64,000 nucleotides of DNA from Pseudomonadota bacterium (GTDB lineage: Bacteria > Pseudomonadota > Gammaproteobacteria > Burkholderiales > Burkholderiaceae_C). Made by a program: the position numbers and the translations under genes. Of this stretch, positions 43,630 through 52,035 are shown one piece after another (positions within the stretch are counted from its first letter, which is position 1; every line of letters starts with the position of its first letter). The notes beneath the pieces were generated by a model. It did no database searches and was not told the DNA's origin. It saw only the letters and a program-made list of their open reading frames with translations. Location: contig JAKOYD010000149.1 of assembly GCA_029780695.1 (NCBI GenBank), positions 27,806 to 91,805 of the forward strand, read 5' to 3'.

Positions 43630-45788
43630 GAGCCGACTCCGGGAAACGCCAGCCGCGCGCGCCGCCGTTCGGCGCGGCGCTGCAAACGCGCGATCACGGC
43701 CGCGCTGAGACGATCGCGCCAACGCTCCCAGCGGCTGGGATTGCTGACGATGCGCGTCTTGTAGAACGACGGACACAGCACCGCCGCGTGCGCCACCTCG
43801 CCGCACAGGCCGCAGCCGACGCAGGAATCCAGCACCGTGGCCACCGGGTCGGTGCGCAGCGGATCGGGATTGGGCTTGACCGACAGCGACGGGCAACCCG
43901 ACAGGCGGATGCAGGAATGGTCACCGGTGCACACATCGGCATCGACGCCGAAACGCTCGCGCACCACGCGCTCGCCAGCGGCCGCGGCCTTGGCCTTCAG
44001 CGGCTTTTCGCGTCGCTGCTTGTTGAGCATGCATTCGCTTTGGGCAATCAGCACCTTGGGGCCGGCCTGCGACGTGGTCAACGCCTCGCGCAGCGTTTTG
44101 ACCATGCCGGCCACGTCGTAGGTGTGGCGCAGCGTGCGCACCCATTTCACACCGACGCCGCGCACCGCGGCCTCGATGGCGTGGCCGGTGCTGCGCGTCG
44201 GGTTGCTGGCCGTTGACGACAAAATGTCCTGCCCGCCAGTGGCCGAGGTGTAGCTGTTGTCGACCACGATGGTCAGGTTGTCGCTGCGGTTGAACACCGC
44301 GTTGGCGATGCCACTGGTCAGTCCGTTGTGCCAAAAGCCGCCGTCGCCCATGACGCTGATGGCCCGCTTGCCGGCCGGCGCGTTGAGCGCCGCCGCGCCA
44401 GCCGCGCCCAGCCCGTAGCCCATGGTGGTGTTGCCCAGATTGAACGGCGGCAGGATGGAGAACAGATGGCAGCCGATGTCGGCGCTGACGTGGTGCGCGC
44501 CCAGTTCGCGCTCGACCAGTTTCATGGCGGTGAAGATGGGGCGTTCGGGGCAACCGGTGCAAAAGCCGGGCGGCCGGGCATGCACAGGGGCCGCGGGCAG
44601 CGCGGATACCGCCTGCACGGGAATCTGCCGCTCGGGCAGCCGATAGTCTTGCGGCGCGCTGCGTCCTACCCGCGACAAGAAAGCACGAACGCCTCGCATG
44701 ACCTGCGCGGCGGTGTATTCGCCCGCCTTGGGCAGTACGTCCTTGCCATGCAGCGCGGTGGCCGAACCGTGCTGGCGCAGGATGGCGGCCACGTTCTGCT
44801 CGATGAAGTTGGGCTGCCCCTCTTCCACCATCAGCACGGCGCGCTTGCCTTCGCAAAAGCGAATCACCTCCTCGTCGATCACGGGATAGGCGACGTTCAT
44901 GACGTACAGCGGCACGCGGCTTTCGCCGTAAATGTCGGCCAGGCCCATACGCTCCAGCACGCGCAGCAGCGTGTTGTAGCTGCCGCCCTGAACGATGATG
45001 CCGATGTCATCGGCTTGCTCGGAAAAAAATTCGTTCAGCCCATGCTCGGTGATGAAGCGCACCGCCGCCGGCCAACGCTCGGCGATCTTTTCCTGCTCGT
45101 GCTGAAAGCTGGCCGGCGGCAGCACGATGCGGCTGACGTCGCGCCGCGGCTGCTCCAGCGCGTCTTGCAGCGTGAAGGGCGAGCGCTGGTTGTCGCTGGC
45201 CACAAACTGCCCGTGCACATGGCAGGCACGAATGCGCAGCTGCAGCATCACCGGCGTGTGGCTGGCCTCCGACAGGGCAAAGCCGTCCTTCACCGCCTTC
45301 ACGATGGACGGCAAATTGGGCCGCGGATCCAGCAGCCAGATCTGCGACTTCATGGCAAAGGCGTGGCTGCGCTCCTGCATGATGGACGAGCCTTCGCCAT
45401 AGTCTTCGCCCACGATGATGAGCGCGCCGCCGGTCACGCCGCCGGAGGCCAGGTTGGCCAGCGCGTCGGACGCCACGTTGGTGCCCACGGTGCTCTTGAA
45501 CGTGGCGGCGCCGCGCAATGGGTAGTTGACCGACGCCGCTAGCGTGGCCGCCGCCGTCGCCTCGCTGGCGCTGTTCTCGAAGCGGATGCCGTGCTCGGAC
45601 AGGATGTCCTGCGCGTCAGCCAGCACGTCCATCAGATGCGAGATGGGCGCGCCTTGGTATCCGCAGACGTAAGCCACGCCCGATTCCAGCAGCGCCTTGG
45701 TCACCGCCAGGATGCCTTCGCCCCGGAAGACTTCGCCTTCGCCCAGGCGCAGCTTCTTGACTTCTTCAACGAAAGACCGCTCAGCCAT
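43626..45788 (-). CDS. iorA: Indolepyruvate oxidoreductase, alpha subunit
   Basis: A 720-residue TPP and iron-sulfur subunit. The N-terminal part has YVCGYQGAPISHLMDVLADA and the central part FCTGCPERPIFTAMKLVE. TPP/Mg binding is at ISVMGDGGFWHNGLTSGIANAVFNRSDNLTIVVDN. The C-terminal ferredoxin-like part has Cys-rich CTGDHSCIRLSGCPSL and CVGCGLCGEVAHAAVLCPSF for two [4Fe-4S] clusters. It acts on indole-3-pyruvate, phenylpyruvate or hydroxyphenylpyruvate. It is first in the leftward 15-kb operon, and a MarR gene with two palindromes lies divergently upstream. Confidence 0.92.
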   Translation of the reverse strand: MAERSFVEEVKKLRLGEGEVFRGEGILAVTKALLESGVAYVCGYQGAPISHLMDVLADAQDILSEHGIRFENSASEATAAATLAASVNYPLRGAATFKSTVGTNVASDALANLASGGVTGGALIIVGEDYGEGSSIMQERSHAFAMKSQIWLLDPRPNLPSIVKAVKDGFALSEASHTPVMLQLRIRACHVHGQFVASDNQRSPFTLQDALEQPRRDVSRIVLPPASFQHEQEKIAERWPAAVRFITEHGLNEFFSEQADDIGIIVQGGSYNTLLRVLERMGLADIYGESRVPLYVMNVAYPVIDEEVIRFCEGKRAVLMVEEGQPNFIEQNVAAILRQHGSATALHGKDVLPKAGEYTAAQVMRGVRAFLSRVGRSAPQDYRLPERQIPVQAVSALPAAPVHARPPGFCTGCPERPIFTAMKLVERELGAHHVSADIGCHLFSILPPFNLGNTTMGYGLGAAGAAALNAPAGKRAISVMGDGGFWHNGLTSGIANAVFNRSDNLTIVVDNSYTSATGGQDILSSTASNPTRSTGHAIEAAVRGVGVKWVRTLRHTYDVAGMVKTLREALTTSQAGPKVLIAQSECMLNKQRREKPLKAKAAAAGERVVRERFGVDADVCTGDHSCIRLSGCPSLSVKPNPDPLRTDPVATVLDSCVGCGLCGEVAHAAVLCPSFYKTRIVSNPSRWERWRDRLSAAVIARLQRRAERRRARLAFPGVGS

Positions 45789-45818
45789 GGTGGTTGCAGT
45801 GCGTCGGCTATCGACTTA

Positions 45819-45834
45819 ATTCATCCAAATGAAT
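45819..45834. promoter_or_regulatory. MarR-type operator 1 (iorA/marR spacer)
   Basis: ATTCATCCAAATGAAT: perfect inverted hexamers ATTCAT/ATGAAT around CCAA. It shares the xTxCATCCAAATGxAx frame with operator 2, 37 bp away, and lies 31 bp before the iorA ATG. A possible rightward promoter (TCGACT, 17 bp, TATAAA) overlaps it. Confidence 0.6.
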
Positions 45835-45855
45835 ATAAATCGCACTGTATTCTTG

Positions 45856-45871
45856 ATGCATCCAAATGCAT
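45856..45871. promoter_or_regulatory. MarR-type operator 2 (iorA/marR spacer)
   Basis: ATGCATCCAAATGCAT: perfect inverted hexamers around the same CCAA centre as operator 1. Two matched palindromes in the divergent spacer suggest that one MarR dimer at each represses both directions. Confidence 0.6.
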
Positions 45872-45924
45872 ACATGTCGCGTATAGGGACTTTCCCGAAG
45901 GCACCCCAACCTTCGTTACATCCG

Positions 45925-46413
45925 ATGCCCGCCGCCACGCCCGCCCCCCGCAGCGAACGGAGCCCCGCCTTCGTCGACGACTACCTGCCGGCGCTGTTGG
46001 CGCAGGCCAGCCAGCTGATATCGGGCGAGTTCCACCGCATCGTGCTGGCACAGGGTTTCACCGTGACCGAATGGCGCGTGCTGGCCTCGCTGGCGGGCGG
46101 TCGCGCGCTGTCCACGGGCGAACTTGCCCGCGTGTCGGTCACCAAGCAGCCCACCGTGACACGCATCATCCACCGGATGGTGGAACGCGGCGAGGTGGTG
46201 CGCATCGACGACGAAAACGACCGCCGCGTCACGCTGGTGCGCATCACCGCTCAGGGCTCGCGTCTGGTCGCCCAGTTGATTGCGCTGGCGCGCGACCACG
46301 AGGCCAAGGTGCTTGAGCCTTTTGGCGCCGAACAATCGGCTGCGCTGAAGCGAGCGCTGCAGCAGATCATTGCGCTGCATCCGGCCGATGCCGGGATGCC
46401 GACCGAGCTTTGA
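45925..46413 (+). CDS. MarR family regulator, divergent from iorA
   Basis: A 162-residue winged-helix regulator from MPAATPAPRSERSPAF; in-frame ATGs at 45829 and 45874 are possible but would translate across the operators. The domain reads FTVTEWRVLASLAGGRALSTGELARVSVTKQPTVTRIIHRMVERGEVVRI with the wing DENDRRVTLVRITAQG. It is the likely repressor of the iorAB-dioxygenase operon through the two palindromes at 45819-45871, and of itself. Confidence 0.9.
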   Translation: MPAATPAPRSERSPAFVDDYLPALLAQASQLISGEFHRIVLAQGFTVTEWRVLASLAGGRALSTGELARVSVTKQPTVTRIIHRMVERGEVVRIDDENDRRVTLVRITAQGSRLVAQLIALARDHEAKVLEPFGAEQSAALKRALQQIIALHPADAGMPTEL

Positions 46414-46532
46414 CGCCGCAACATCGAATTCGCCGCGCACGACGAATCGGCGCGGTCTCGGAGGCACAATCAGGGCTGCCGCCGCTCGCCAGCAGGCAGC
46501 GGGTATTTTTCCGTCTCATAGGAGGTTCAGAA

Positions 46533-46862
46533 ATGCTCTACAAATTCAAGTCCGCCGTGTGCGCCGAAGTGATCATGCTGCAGCTGAATGCGGAAGAACT
46601 GCTGCGCATCATTGGCAAGTCGCCCGGCCCCACCGGAATCATCACCAAGGATCAGATTCCGGGCGCCATCGACGCACTCAACAAGGAAATCGCCCTGCGC
46701 GATGCACAGGCCCAGGGTCAAGGCGCGTTTGACGACGAGAAGCTGGACGACGATGCTGCCGCCAAGGGCGACGGCGTGTCGCTGCGCCGCCGCGCCGGCC
46801 CCTTCATCGACTTGCTCAAAGAAACGGCGGCCGCCGGCAAGGACGTGGTCTGGGGCGTTTGA
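46533..46862 (+). CDS. DUF1840 domain protein
   Basis: A 109-residue small cytoplasmic protein preceded by a strong AGGAGG-type site. It reads MLYKFKSAVCAEVIMLQLNAEELLRIIGKSPGPTG with IITKDQIPGAIDALNKEIALRDA, then an acidic stretch (DDEKLDDDAAAKGD) and RRRAGPFIDLLKETAAAGKDVVWGV. This is the DUF1840 pattern common in Burkholderiales; the function is unknown. It is probably monocistronic and housekeeping. Confidence 0.88.
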   Translation: MLYKFKSAVCAEVIMLQLNAEELLRIIGKSPGPTGIITKDQIPGAIDALNKEIALRDAQAQGQGAFDDEKLDDDAAAKGDGVSLRRRAGPFIDLLKETAAAGKDVVWGV

Positions 46863-46871
46863 CGGCGCCTG

Positions 46872-46930
46872 TTTTCACGCCAACCGCCCGGCACGCTTGC
46901 CAGTCATGCGCAATCAGCTATCGAATTAGA
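46872..46930 (-). repeat. Dispersed repeat, intergenic copy
   Basis: Minus-strand copy: CTAATTCGATAGCTGATTGC, GCATGACTGGCAAGCGTGCC. It lies between the convergent DUF1840 and Bug genes. Confidence 0.6.
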
Positions 46931-46936
46931 AGCAGA

Positions 46937-47950
46937 TCAGTCGACCTTGGCGCCCGAGGCCTTGACCACCCTGGCCCACTTGGCGTGTTCGTCGGCGATC
47001 ATCCTGGCGAACTCGACCGGGGTGTTGCCGCCCGGTATGGCGCCCTGGGCTTCGAGCTTTTCGCGCACGGCGGGGGACGCCAAGGCCTTGGCGCTTTCCT
47101 GCTGAAGCCGTGACACGATGTCCGCCGGCGTGCCGGCCGGCGCCAGCAGGCCAAACCAGCTGCTGGCCTCAAAGCCCTTCAGCGCGGGGCCGCCGGCTTC
47201 TTCGACGGTGGGCACGTCGGGCAAGGCGCTGGAGCGTTTGGCACTGGTCACGGCCAGCGGCTTGAGCTTGCCGCCCTTGATCTGCTGGATGGACGACGGC
47301 AGGTTGTCGAACATCACGTCCATGTTGCCGGCCACCAGGTCCATCAGCGCGGGGCCCGAGCCCCGATAGGGCACATGGGTCATGAAGATGCCCGTCATGT
47401 GCTTGAACATCTCGCCGGCCAGATGGATCGAGGTGCCATTGCCGCTGGACGCCATGTTCAGCTTGCCAGGATGGGATTTGGCGTACTTGATGAAGTCATG
47501 GACGTTGTTGATGCCCAGCTGCCGGGCCTTGTCGGCGTTCATCTCCATCACGTTGGGCACGCCAGCCACCAGCGTGACGGGCGCAAAGTCCTTGATCGGG
47601 TCGTAGGGCAGCTTGGGGTAGAGCGCGCGGTTGATGCCGTGCGTGCCCACGGTGCCCATGAGCAGTGTGTAGCCATCGGCCGGCGCTCGCGCGACGATCT
47701 CGGCGCCGACGTTGCCACCGGCGCCGGCACGGTTGTCGACGATGAATTGCTGCCCAAACGCCTTGCTCAATTCGGGCGCCATGGCGCGCGCCAGGATGTC
47801 GGTGGTGCCGCCGGCGGCAAAAGGCACGACGATCTTCACCGGCTTGCTGGGCCAGGCCGACTGCGCCCTGGCGCCAGCGGCATAACTCGCCATGGCCACC
47901 GCGCAGGCGGTCAGGATCAATCGGCGGGAAGAAAGGGATTCAAGGCGCAT
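46937..47950 (-). CDS. Bug/TctC-family receptor
   Basis: A 337-residue periplasmic receptor. The signal peptide [29 protein letters not shown] is followed by [67 protein letters not shown] and [11 protein letters not shown]. It is fourth of five in the window. It overlaps the 128-residue protein by 11 bp, and the next gene upstream is another Bug receptor, so these three form a small operon. Confidence 0.94.
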   Translation of the reverse strand: MRLESLSSRRLILTACAVAMASYAAGARAQSAWPSKPVKIVVPFAAGGTTDILARAMAPELSKAFGQQFIVDNRAGAGGNVGAEIVARAPADGYTLLMGTVGTHGINRALYPKLPYDPIKDFAPVTLVAGVPNVMEMNADKARQLGINNVHDFIKYAKSHPGKLNMASSGNGTSIHLAGEMFKHMTGIFMTHVPYRGSGPALMDLVAGNMDVMFDNLPSSIQQIKGGKLKPLAVTSAKRSSALPDVPTVEEAGGPALKGFEASSWFGLLAPAGTPADIVSRLQQESAKALASPAVREKLEAQGAIPGGNTPVEFARMIADEHAKWARVVKASGAKVD

Positions 47951-48326
47951 GGCTTGCTCCGTGGGAATGAAGGAATTCGATCAGCGCGCGGCAACTCTGT
48001 CCGGCCACGCAGCCCAGTTGCTGCGCCAAGGCGTTGCAGTGGCTGACGACGCCATCGTGCAACGTGCTGCGGGCCTCACCTATTCTGGCGGAAGCATGGC
48101 CCACCGTGCAGGCCGCGATGCCGTGGCCCTGCAGGAATGGCAGCGCGGCCAGCCCTGCCGCGTCCTTGCCCACGCCGGCGTCGTTGAATACGGCCAGCAG
48201 CGGGCGGGCGGCCAGTGCATAGTGGGCCGAACTGATGCCGCCGTGCGACCCGCTGACGGCGATGCATCCCGCGTCATCCGGGCGCAGTTCGGTGATCGAG
48301 TCGACCACGCGCAGCGTGCGTGTCAT
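47940..48326 (-). CDS. Uncharacterised 128-residue protein between two Bug receptors
   Basis: I do not recognise a named family. The sequence has no signal peptide or TM helix. Notable conserved-looking segments are [68 protein letters not shown] and a Cys near the end. The Gly/Ser/His-rich SGSHGG and NDAGVGKD segments suggest a binding loop or small active site. Codon use matches its neighbours, and 4-11 bp overlaps or short gaps tie it to the two Bug genes, so it probably acts on the imported ligand. Start [14 protein letters not shown]. Confidence 0.7.
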   Translation of the reverse strand: MTRTLRVVDSITELRPDDAGCIAVSGSHGGISSAHYALAARPLLAVFNDAGVGKDAAGLAALPFLQGHGIAACTVGHASARIGEARSTLHDGVVSHCNALAQQLGCVAGQSCRALIEFLHSHGASHAP

Positions 48327-48394
48327 GGGCGTGCCAGCAGGTTCAAGCCGGGCCGCATGCGCGCAAGCGGCCCGGACTGTGGTGGCAGCGTCGA

Positions 48395-49384
48395 TCAGTC
48401 GGCGTACTGGCCCGCGGCCTTGATGACGGCGCCCCACTTGGCGACTTCGGATGTCACGAACTTCTTGTGGTCGGCCGGGCTGGTGCGTGCGTCGTGCACC
48501 ACCACGGCGCCCAGGCCTTCTTCCTTCTTGATGAATTCGGCGTCCTTCAGCGCCACCTTCAGCGCGTCGTTCAGCGTCTTGACGACAGCGGCCGGTGTTC
48601 CCTTGGGTGCGTACAGACCGTGCCAGATCGACACGTTGAAGCCCTTCAGGCCAGCTTCGTCCAACGTCGGCAGATCCTTGTAAACGGCCGGCGTGGTGAT
48701 GCGCTTGGCCGTGGTCATGGCGTAGGCCTTGATCTTCTTGCCTTCCACCTGGCTGGTGGTGTTGGTGGTCTGGTCGCACATGATGTCGATCTGGCCGCCA
48801 ATCAGGTCGGTCATGGCCGGCGCGGTGCCCTTGTACGGCACGGTGGTCATGTCGGTCTTGAGGGCGTTTTGCAGCATCAAACCGCACAAGTGCGACGCGC
48901 TGCCCAGGCCGGCGTTGCCCAGGTTGACCTTGCCCTTGTTCTGGGCCAGCCACGTATTCAGTTCGGCCCAGTTGTTGGCCGCCAGGGCCGGCTTGCCGAC
49001 CACCACCATGGGCACTTCGTTGATCAGGCCCAGGTATTCGAATTCGTCGTACTTGTAGCCGGGGTTGCGGTACAGGGTGGGCGTGGTGGCCATGCCGACG
49101 TGCGTGACCAGCAGGGTGTAGCCGTCCGGCGCGGCGCGTCCGGCCTTGGCGGTGCCGATGGTGCTGCCCGCGCCGGCCGCGTTGTCGACCACGATGGTGG
49201 CGCCGCCCAGCGGCTTGCGCAGCGCCTCGGCCAAGTCACGCGCCACCTTGTCGGTGGGGCCGCCCGCGGCGAAGGGCACGATCAGCGTGATCGTCTTGCC
49301 GGCGGCCGGGAAGCTCTGGGCCTGCACGCCCACGGCCAGCAGCGCGGCACCAGCGGCAACGGTCAACTTGAACAGCTTGGACAT
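48395..49384 (-). CDS. Bug/TctC-family receptor
   Basis: A 329-residue periplasmic receptor with AAGGAG before the ATG at 49384. The signal peptide MSKLFKLTVAAGAALLAVGVQA precedes ITLIVPFAAGGPTDKVARDLAEALR, VDNAAGAGSTIGTAKAGR, VPYKGTAPAMTDLIGGQIDIMCDQ and LPTLDEAGLKGFNVSIW. This is the BugT/ActC-like branch. It is downstream of the PaaK-like ligase on the same strand. It is the fifth Bug gene of the window; no TctA/TctB permease genes are present. Confidence 0.94.
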   Translation of the reverse strand: MSKLFKLTVAAGAALLAVGVQAQSFPAAGKTITLIVPFAAGGPTDKVARDLAEALRKPLGGATIVVDNAAGAGSTIGTAKAGRAAPDGYTLLVTHVGMATTPTLYRNPGYKYDEFEYLGLINEVPMVVVGKPALAANNWAELNTWLAQNKGKVNLGNAGLGSASHLCGLMLQNALKTDMTTVPYKGTAPAMTDLIGGQIDIMCDQTTNTTSQVEGKKIKAYAMTTAKRITTPAVYKDLPTLDEAGLKGFNVSIWHGLYAPKGTPAAVVKTLNDALKVALKDAEFIKKEEGLGAVVVHDARTSPADHKKFVTSEVAKWGAVIKAAGQYAD

Positions 49385-49515
49385 GTGCGGAAACTCCTTG
49401 TGACAGTGACAAAAAATAATGATCGTAGAGGCACATAACGCCCATGGGTATCCGGGCGTGTACCGATACGCCATCACCGCGCACCAAGGGTCGCTGACGG
49501 GGAGCGCGCCCAGCG

Positions 49516-50766
49516 CTACTTGTAGCTGCGCGCGTCTTCGATCACCTTGCCGTCGTTGGGCAGGCTGCCGGGTGTCACCACTTCCACGTCGCCGCGCAGC
49601 TTGGTGACGTCGCGCACGGCGTCTGCCACGCGCTGCACCAAGCCTTCGGCGCCGCCGCTTTCCACCAGCAGTTTCATCTGGTCGTCGGCCATTTCCCCGC
49701 TGACGATCAAGCGGGCGCGCTGCACTTCGGGAAAGCGCTTGACGATCTCAGCCACCTGGCCGGGGTGCACGAACATGCCGCGAATCTTGGTGGTCTGGTC
49801 GGCCCGGCCGAGCCAGCCCTTGATGCGTGTGGCGGTGCGCCCCGTGGGACACGGCCCCGCCAGCACCGCGGACAAGTCACCCGTGCCGAAGCGCACCAGC
49901 GGGTAGTCGGGGTTGAGCACGGTTACCACCACTTCACCCACTTCGCCTTCAGCCACGGGGTCGCCGGTGCCGGGGCGCACGATCTCGACGATGACACCTT
50001 CGTCCAGCAGCAGGCCTTCGCGCGCGGCGGTTTCGTAGGCGATCAGGCCGCAGTCGGCGGTGGCGTAGCTTTGGTAGATGGCCATGCCCCGCTCGGTAAA
50101 CCAGTCGCGCAGGCTGGGGGGGAAAGCCTCGCCGCCCACCAGCCCCTTGGTGATGCTGGAGATGTCGGCGCCGCTTTCGGCCGCCTTTTCCACCAGGATG
50201 CGCAGGAAGCTGGGCGTGCCGATGTAGGCGTGGGGCTTCAGCTCGGCAATGGCTTGCAGCTGCTGCTCGGTCTGGCCGGTGCCGGCCGGGAACACGGTGC
50301 AGCCGACGGCGTGCGCCCCGCTTTCCATGATGAAGGCACCGGGCGTCATGTGGTAGCTGAAGGCGTTGTGCGCCAATTCGCCGGCGCGAAAGCCCGCCGC
50401 AAACATGGCGCGTGCGGCGCGCCAGTAGTCGCGCGCCGTGCCTTCGGGTTCGTAGATGGGGCCGGGGCTGGCATACAGGCGCGGCATGGCGGCGCCATAC
50501 CGGATCGCCGCGAAGCCACCGAAAGCGTCACGCCCCGCTGCGCGCGACGCCTGTTGTCGCGCCAACAATTCGCTCTTGCGCGTGACCGGCAGGCGCGCCA
50601 GCGCGGCGCGCGAGGTGATGCTGGCGGCATCCACGCCCGCCAGAATTTCGCGCATCGCCGCGCTGTGCGCCTGCGCATGGGCGATGTGCGCCGGCAGCGC
50701 CGCCATCAACGCGGCTTCGCGCTCGGCCGGCGTGCGCGTTTCCAACGCGTCGAAGTAGTCGGTCAT
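49516..50766 (-). CDS. Phenylacetate-CoA ligase (PaaK) family protein
   Basis: A 416-residue PaaK-type adenylate-forming enzyme. AAGGA lies 7 nt before the ATG at 50766. Family features are FSYHMTPGAFIMESGAHAVGCTVFPAGTGQTEQQ, YIGTPSFLRILVEKA, SYATADCGLIAYET and the C-terminal GWLGRADQTTKIRGMFVHPGQVAEIV plus NDGKVIEDAR with the distal Lys. It probably activates an aryl-carboxylate. It lies beside the Liv-type ABC genes, on the same strand but separated from livF by a 282-bp repeat-rich gap. Confidence 0.88.
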   Translation of the reverse strand: MTDYFDALETRTPAEREAALMAALPAHIAHAQAHSAAMREILAGVDAASITSRAALARLPVTRKSELLARQQASRAAGRDAFGGFAAIRYGAAMPRLYASPGPIYEPEGTARDYWRAARAMFAAGFRAGELAHNAFSYHMTPGAFIMESGAHAVGCTVFPAGTGQTEQQLQAIAELKPHAYIGTPSFLRILVEKAAESGADISSITKGLVGGEAFPPSLRDWFTERGMAIYQSYATADCGLIAYETAAREGLLLDEGVIVEIVRPGTGDPVAEGEVGEVVVTVLNPDYPLVRFGTGDLSAVLAGPCPTGRTATRIKGWLGRADQTTKIRGMFVHPGQVAEIVKRFPEVQRARLIVSGEMADDQMKLLVESGGAEGLVQRVADAVRDVTKLRGDVEVVTPGSLPNDGKVIEDARSYK

Positions 50767-50787
50767 TGCATCATCCTTGGCTGGCAA

Positions 50788-50850
50788 TTACTATTGATTT
50801 GATAGCTTCTCGCGCTTGATGGGTAAGCGCTAGATACCAATTCCATTCAT
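50788..50850 (+). repeat. Dispersed ~60-bp repeat, intergenic copy
   Basis: CTATTGATTTGATAGCTTCT, CGCGCTTGATGGGTAAGCGC, TAGATACCAATTCC, contiguous. It is a clear copy in the gap between livF and the PaaK-like gene. Confidence 0.75.
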
Positions 50851-50869
50851 ATTCCTTGATCAAGCCTGG

Positions 50870-51048
50870 GTAGCCCTCACCCCAACCCTCTCCCAGAGGG
50901 AGAGGGGGTTTCTGTGGGACGCCTGCTGCGCGATGGCCTCCAACGGCGAACGGCATCACTACCCCTACAAGTGCACCCGCGGAAGACTTTGCCGCCCGCT
51001 GGGTGCGTCCCCCTCAGGGGAAAGGCGCGCAGCGCCACAGGGGGAGCG
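50870..51048. repeat. Palindromic repeats between livF and the PaaK-like gene
   Basis: Two elements: CCTCACCCCAACCCTCTCCC with its mirror AGAGGGAGAGGGGG at 50876-50912, and a CCCCCTCAGGGGAAAGGCGC / GCGCCACAGGGGG hairpin at about 51010-51045. They may end or attenuate the Liv transcript. No gene is visible in this gap. Confidence 0.6.
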
Positions 51049-51903
51049 TCAAGCCAGCCAGCGCTTGCGCCGCTTGTAGCTCTTCACATCCTTGAAGCTC
51101 TTGCGCTCGCCGCCGCCCACGCCCAGGTAGAACTCCTTCACGTCCTCGTTGCTGGCCAGGTCGCTGGCCTTGCCGTCCATCACCACGCGGCCGCTTTCCA
51201 TGATGTAGCCGTAGTCGGCGTATTTCAGCGCCATGTTGGTGTTCTGCTCGGCCAGCAGGAAAGTCACCTTTTCCTTGGCGTTCAAATCCTTGACGATGTT
51301 GAACACCTCTTCCACGATCTGCGGCGCCAGGCCCATGCTGGGTTCGTCCAGCAGCACCATGTTGGGATTGGTCATGATCGCGCGGCCGATGGCGCACATC
51401 TGCTGCTCGCCGCCCGAGGTGTAGGCGGCCTGCGAGGTGCGGCGCGTCTTCAGGCGGGGGAAGTACGTGTAGACCTTGTCCAGATTGGCGGCGATCTCGC
51501 CCTTGTCCTTGCGCGTGTAGGCGCCGGTGAGCAGGTTTTCCTCGATGGTCAGGTGCGCGAAGCAGTGGCGCCCCTCCATCACCTGCACCACGCCGCGCTT
51601 GACCAGGTCGGCCGGGCTGAGGTTCTCGATGCGCTCGCCGCGGAATTCGATGCTGCCCTTGGTCACCTCGCCGCGCTCGCCCTTGAGCAGGTTGGACACC
51701 GCGCGCAGCGTGGTGGTCTTGCCCGCGCCATTGCCACCCAGGATGGCGACGATGCCGCCTTCGGGCACGCTGAGCGACACGCCCTTGAGCACCAGAATCA
51801 CGTGGTTGTAGATGACCTCGATGCCGTTGACGGTGAGGATCACGTTGCGCGGCGCCTCGGCTGCTTGCGCAGCCGCGTCGAGCGGGGATTGTGGGGCATT
51901 CAT
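51049..51903 (-). CDS. livF: ABC transporter ATP-binding protein, LivF type
   Basis: A 284-residue ATPase: Walker A GGNGAGKTT, Q-loop QVMEGRHCF, signature TSGGEQQMCAIGRAI and Walker B MVLLDEPSMGLAPQ. The C-terminal extension GVGGGERKSFKDVKSYKRRKRW is longer than in amino-acid LivF proteins. It powers uptake with LivG, LivH, LivM and the receptor just upstream. Aromatic-acid versions of this system occur in Burkholderiales, and the adjoining ligases fit that. Confidence 0.93.
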   Translation of the reverse strand: MNAPQSPLDAAAQAAEAPRNVILTVNGIEVIYNHVILVLKGVSLSVPEGGIVAILGGNGAGKTTTLRAVSNLLKGERGEVTKGSIEFRGERIENLSPADLVKRGVVQVMEGRHCFAHLTIEENLLTGAYTRKDKGEIAANLDKVYTYFPRLKTRRTSQAAYTSGGEQQMCAIGRAIMTNPNMVLLDEPSMGLAPQIVEEVFNIVKDLNAKEKVTFLLAEQNTNMALKYADYGYIMESGRVVMDGKASDLASNEDVKEFYLGVGGGERKSFKDVKSYKRRKRWLA

Positions 51904-51918
51904 TGGGGCTGTCTCCTA

Positions 51919-51952
51919 CCAAACGACAGGGCGAAAAATCCCTGTCGTTTGG
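51919..51952. repeat. Perfect 13-bp inverted repeat between livF and the receptor gene
   Basis: CCAAACGACAGGG and CCCTGTCGTTTGG around an 8-bp loop (CGAAAAAT). As RNA it is a strong hairpin that could protect or attenuate the receptor transcript before livF. The arm TGTCGTTTGG recurs in the palindrome at 58488-58505 upstream of the crp-type gene. Confidence 0.75.
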
Positions 51953-52035
51953 CGCCTCGGTGAGAGGCGCGGCCCGACGATCAGCGGGCCAGGCACCAAC
52001 CGCGCGCACCGACGTGCGCGGCCGGTGATTGCCGA

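Noticed and set aside
22226..45788. Prophage or recent horizontal island for the whole aromatic cluster
   Set aside because: No integrase, tRNA or att repeats flank it, and base and codon use look like the neighbours; only the region right of 62.96 kb shows an integration junction.
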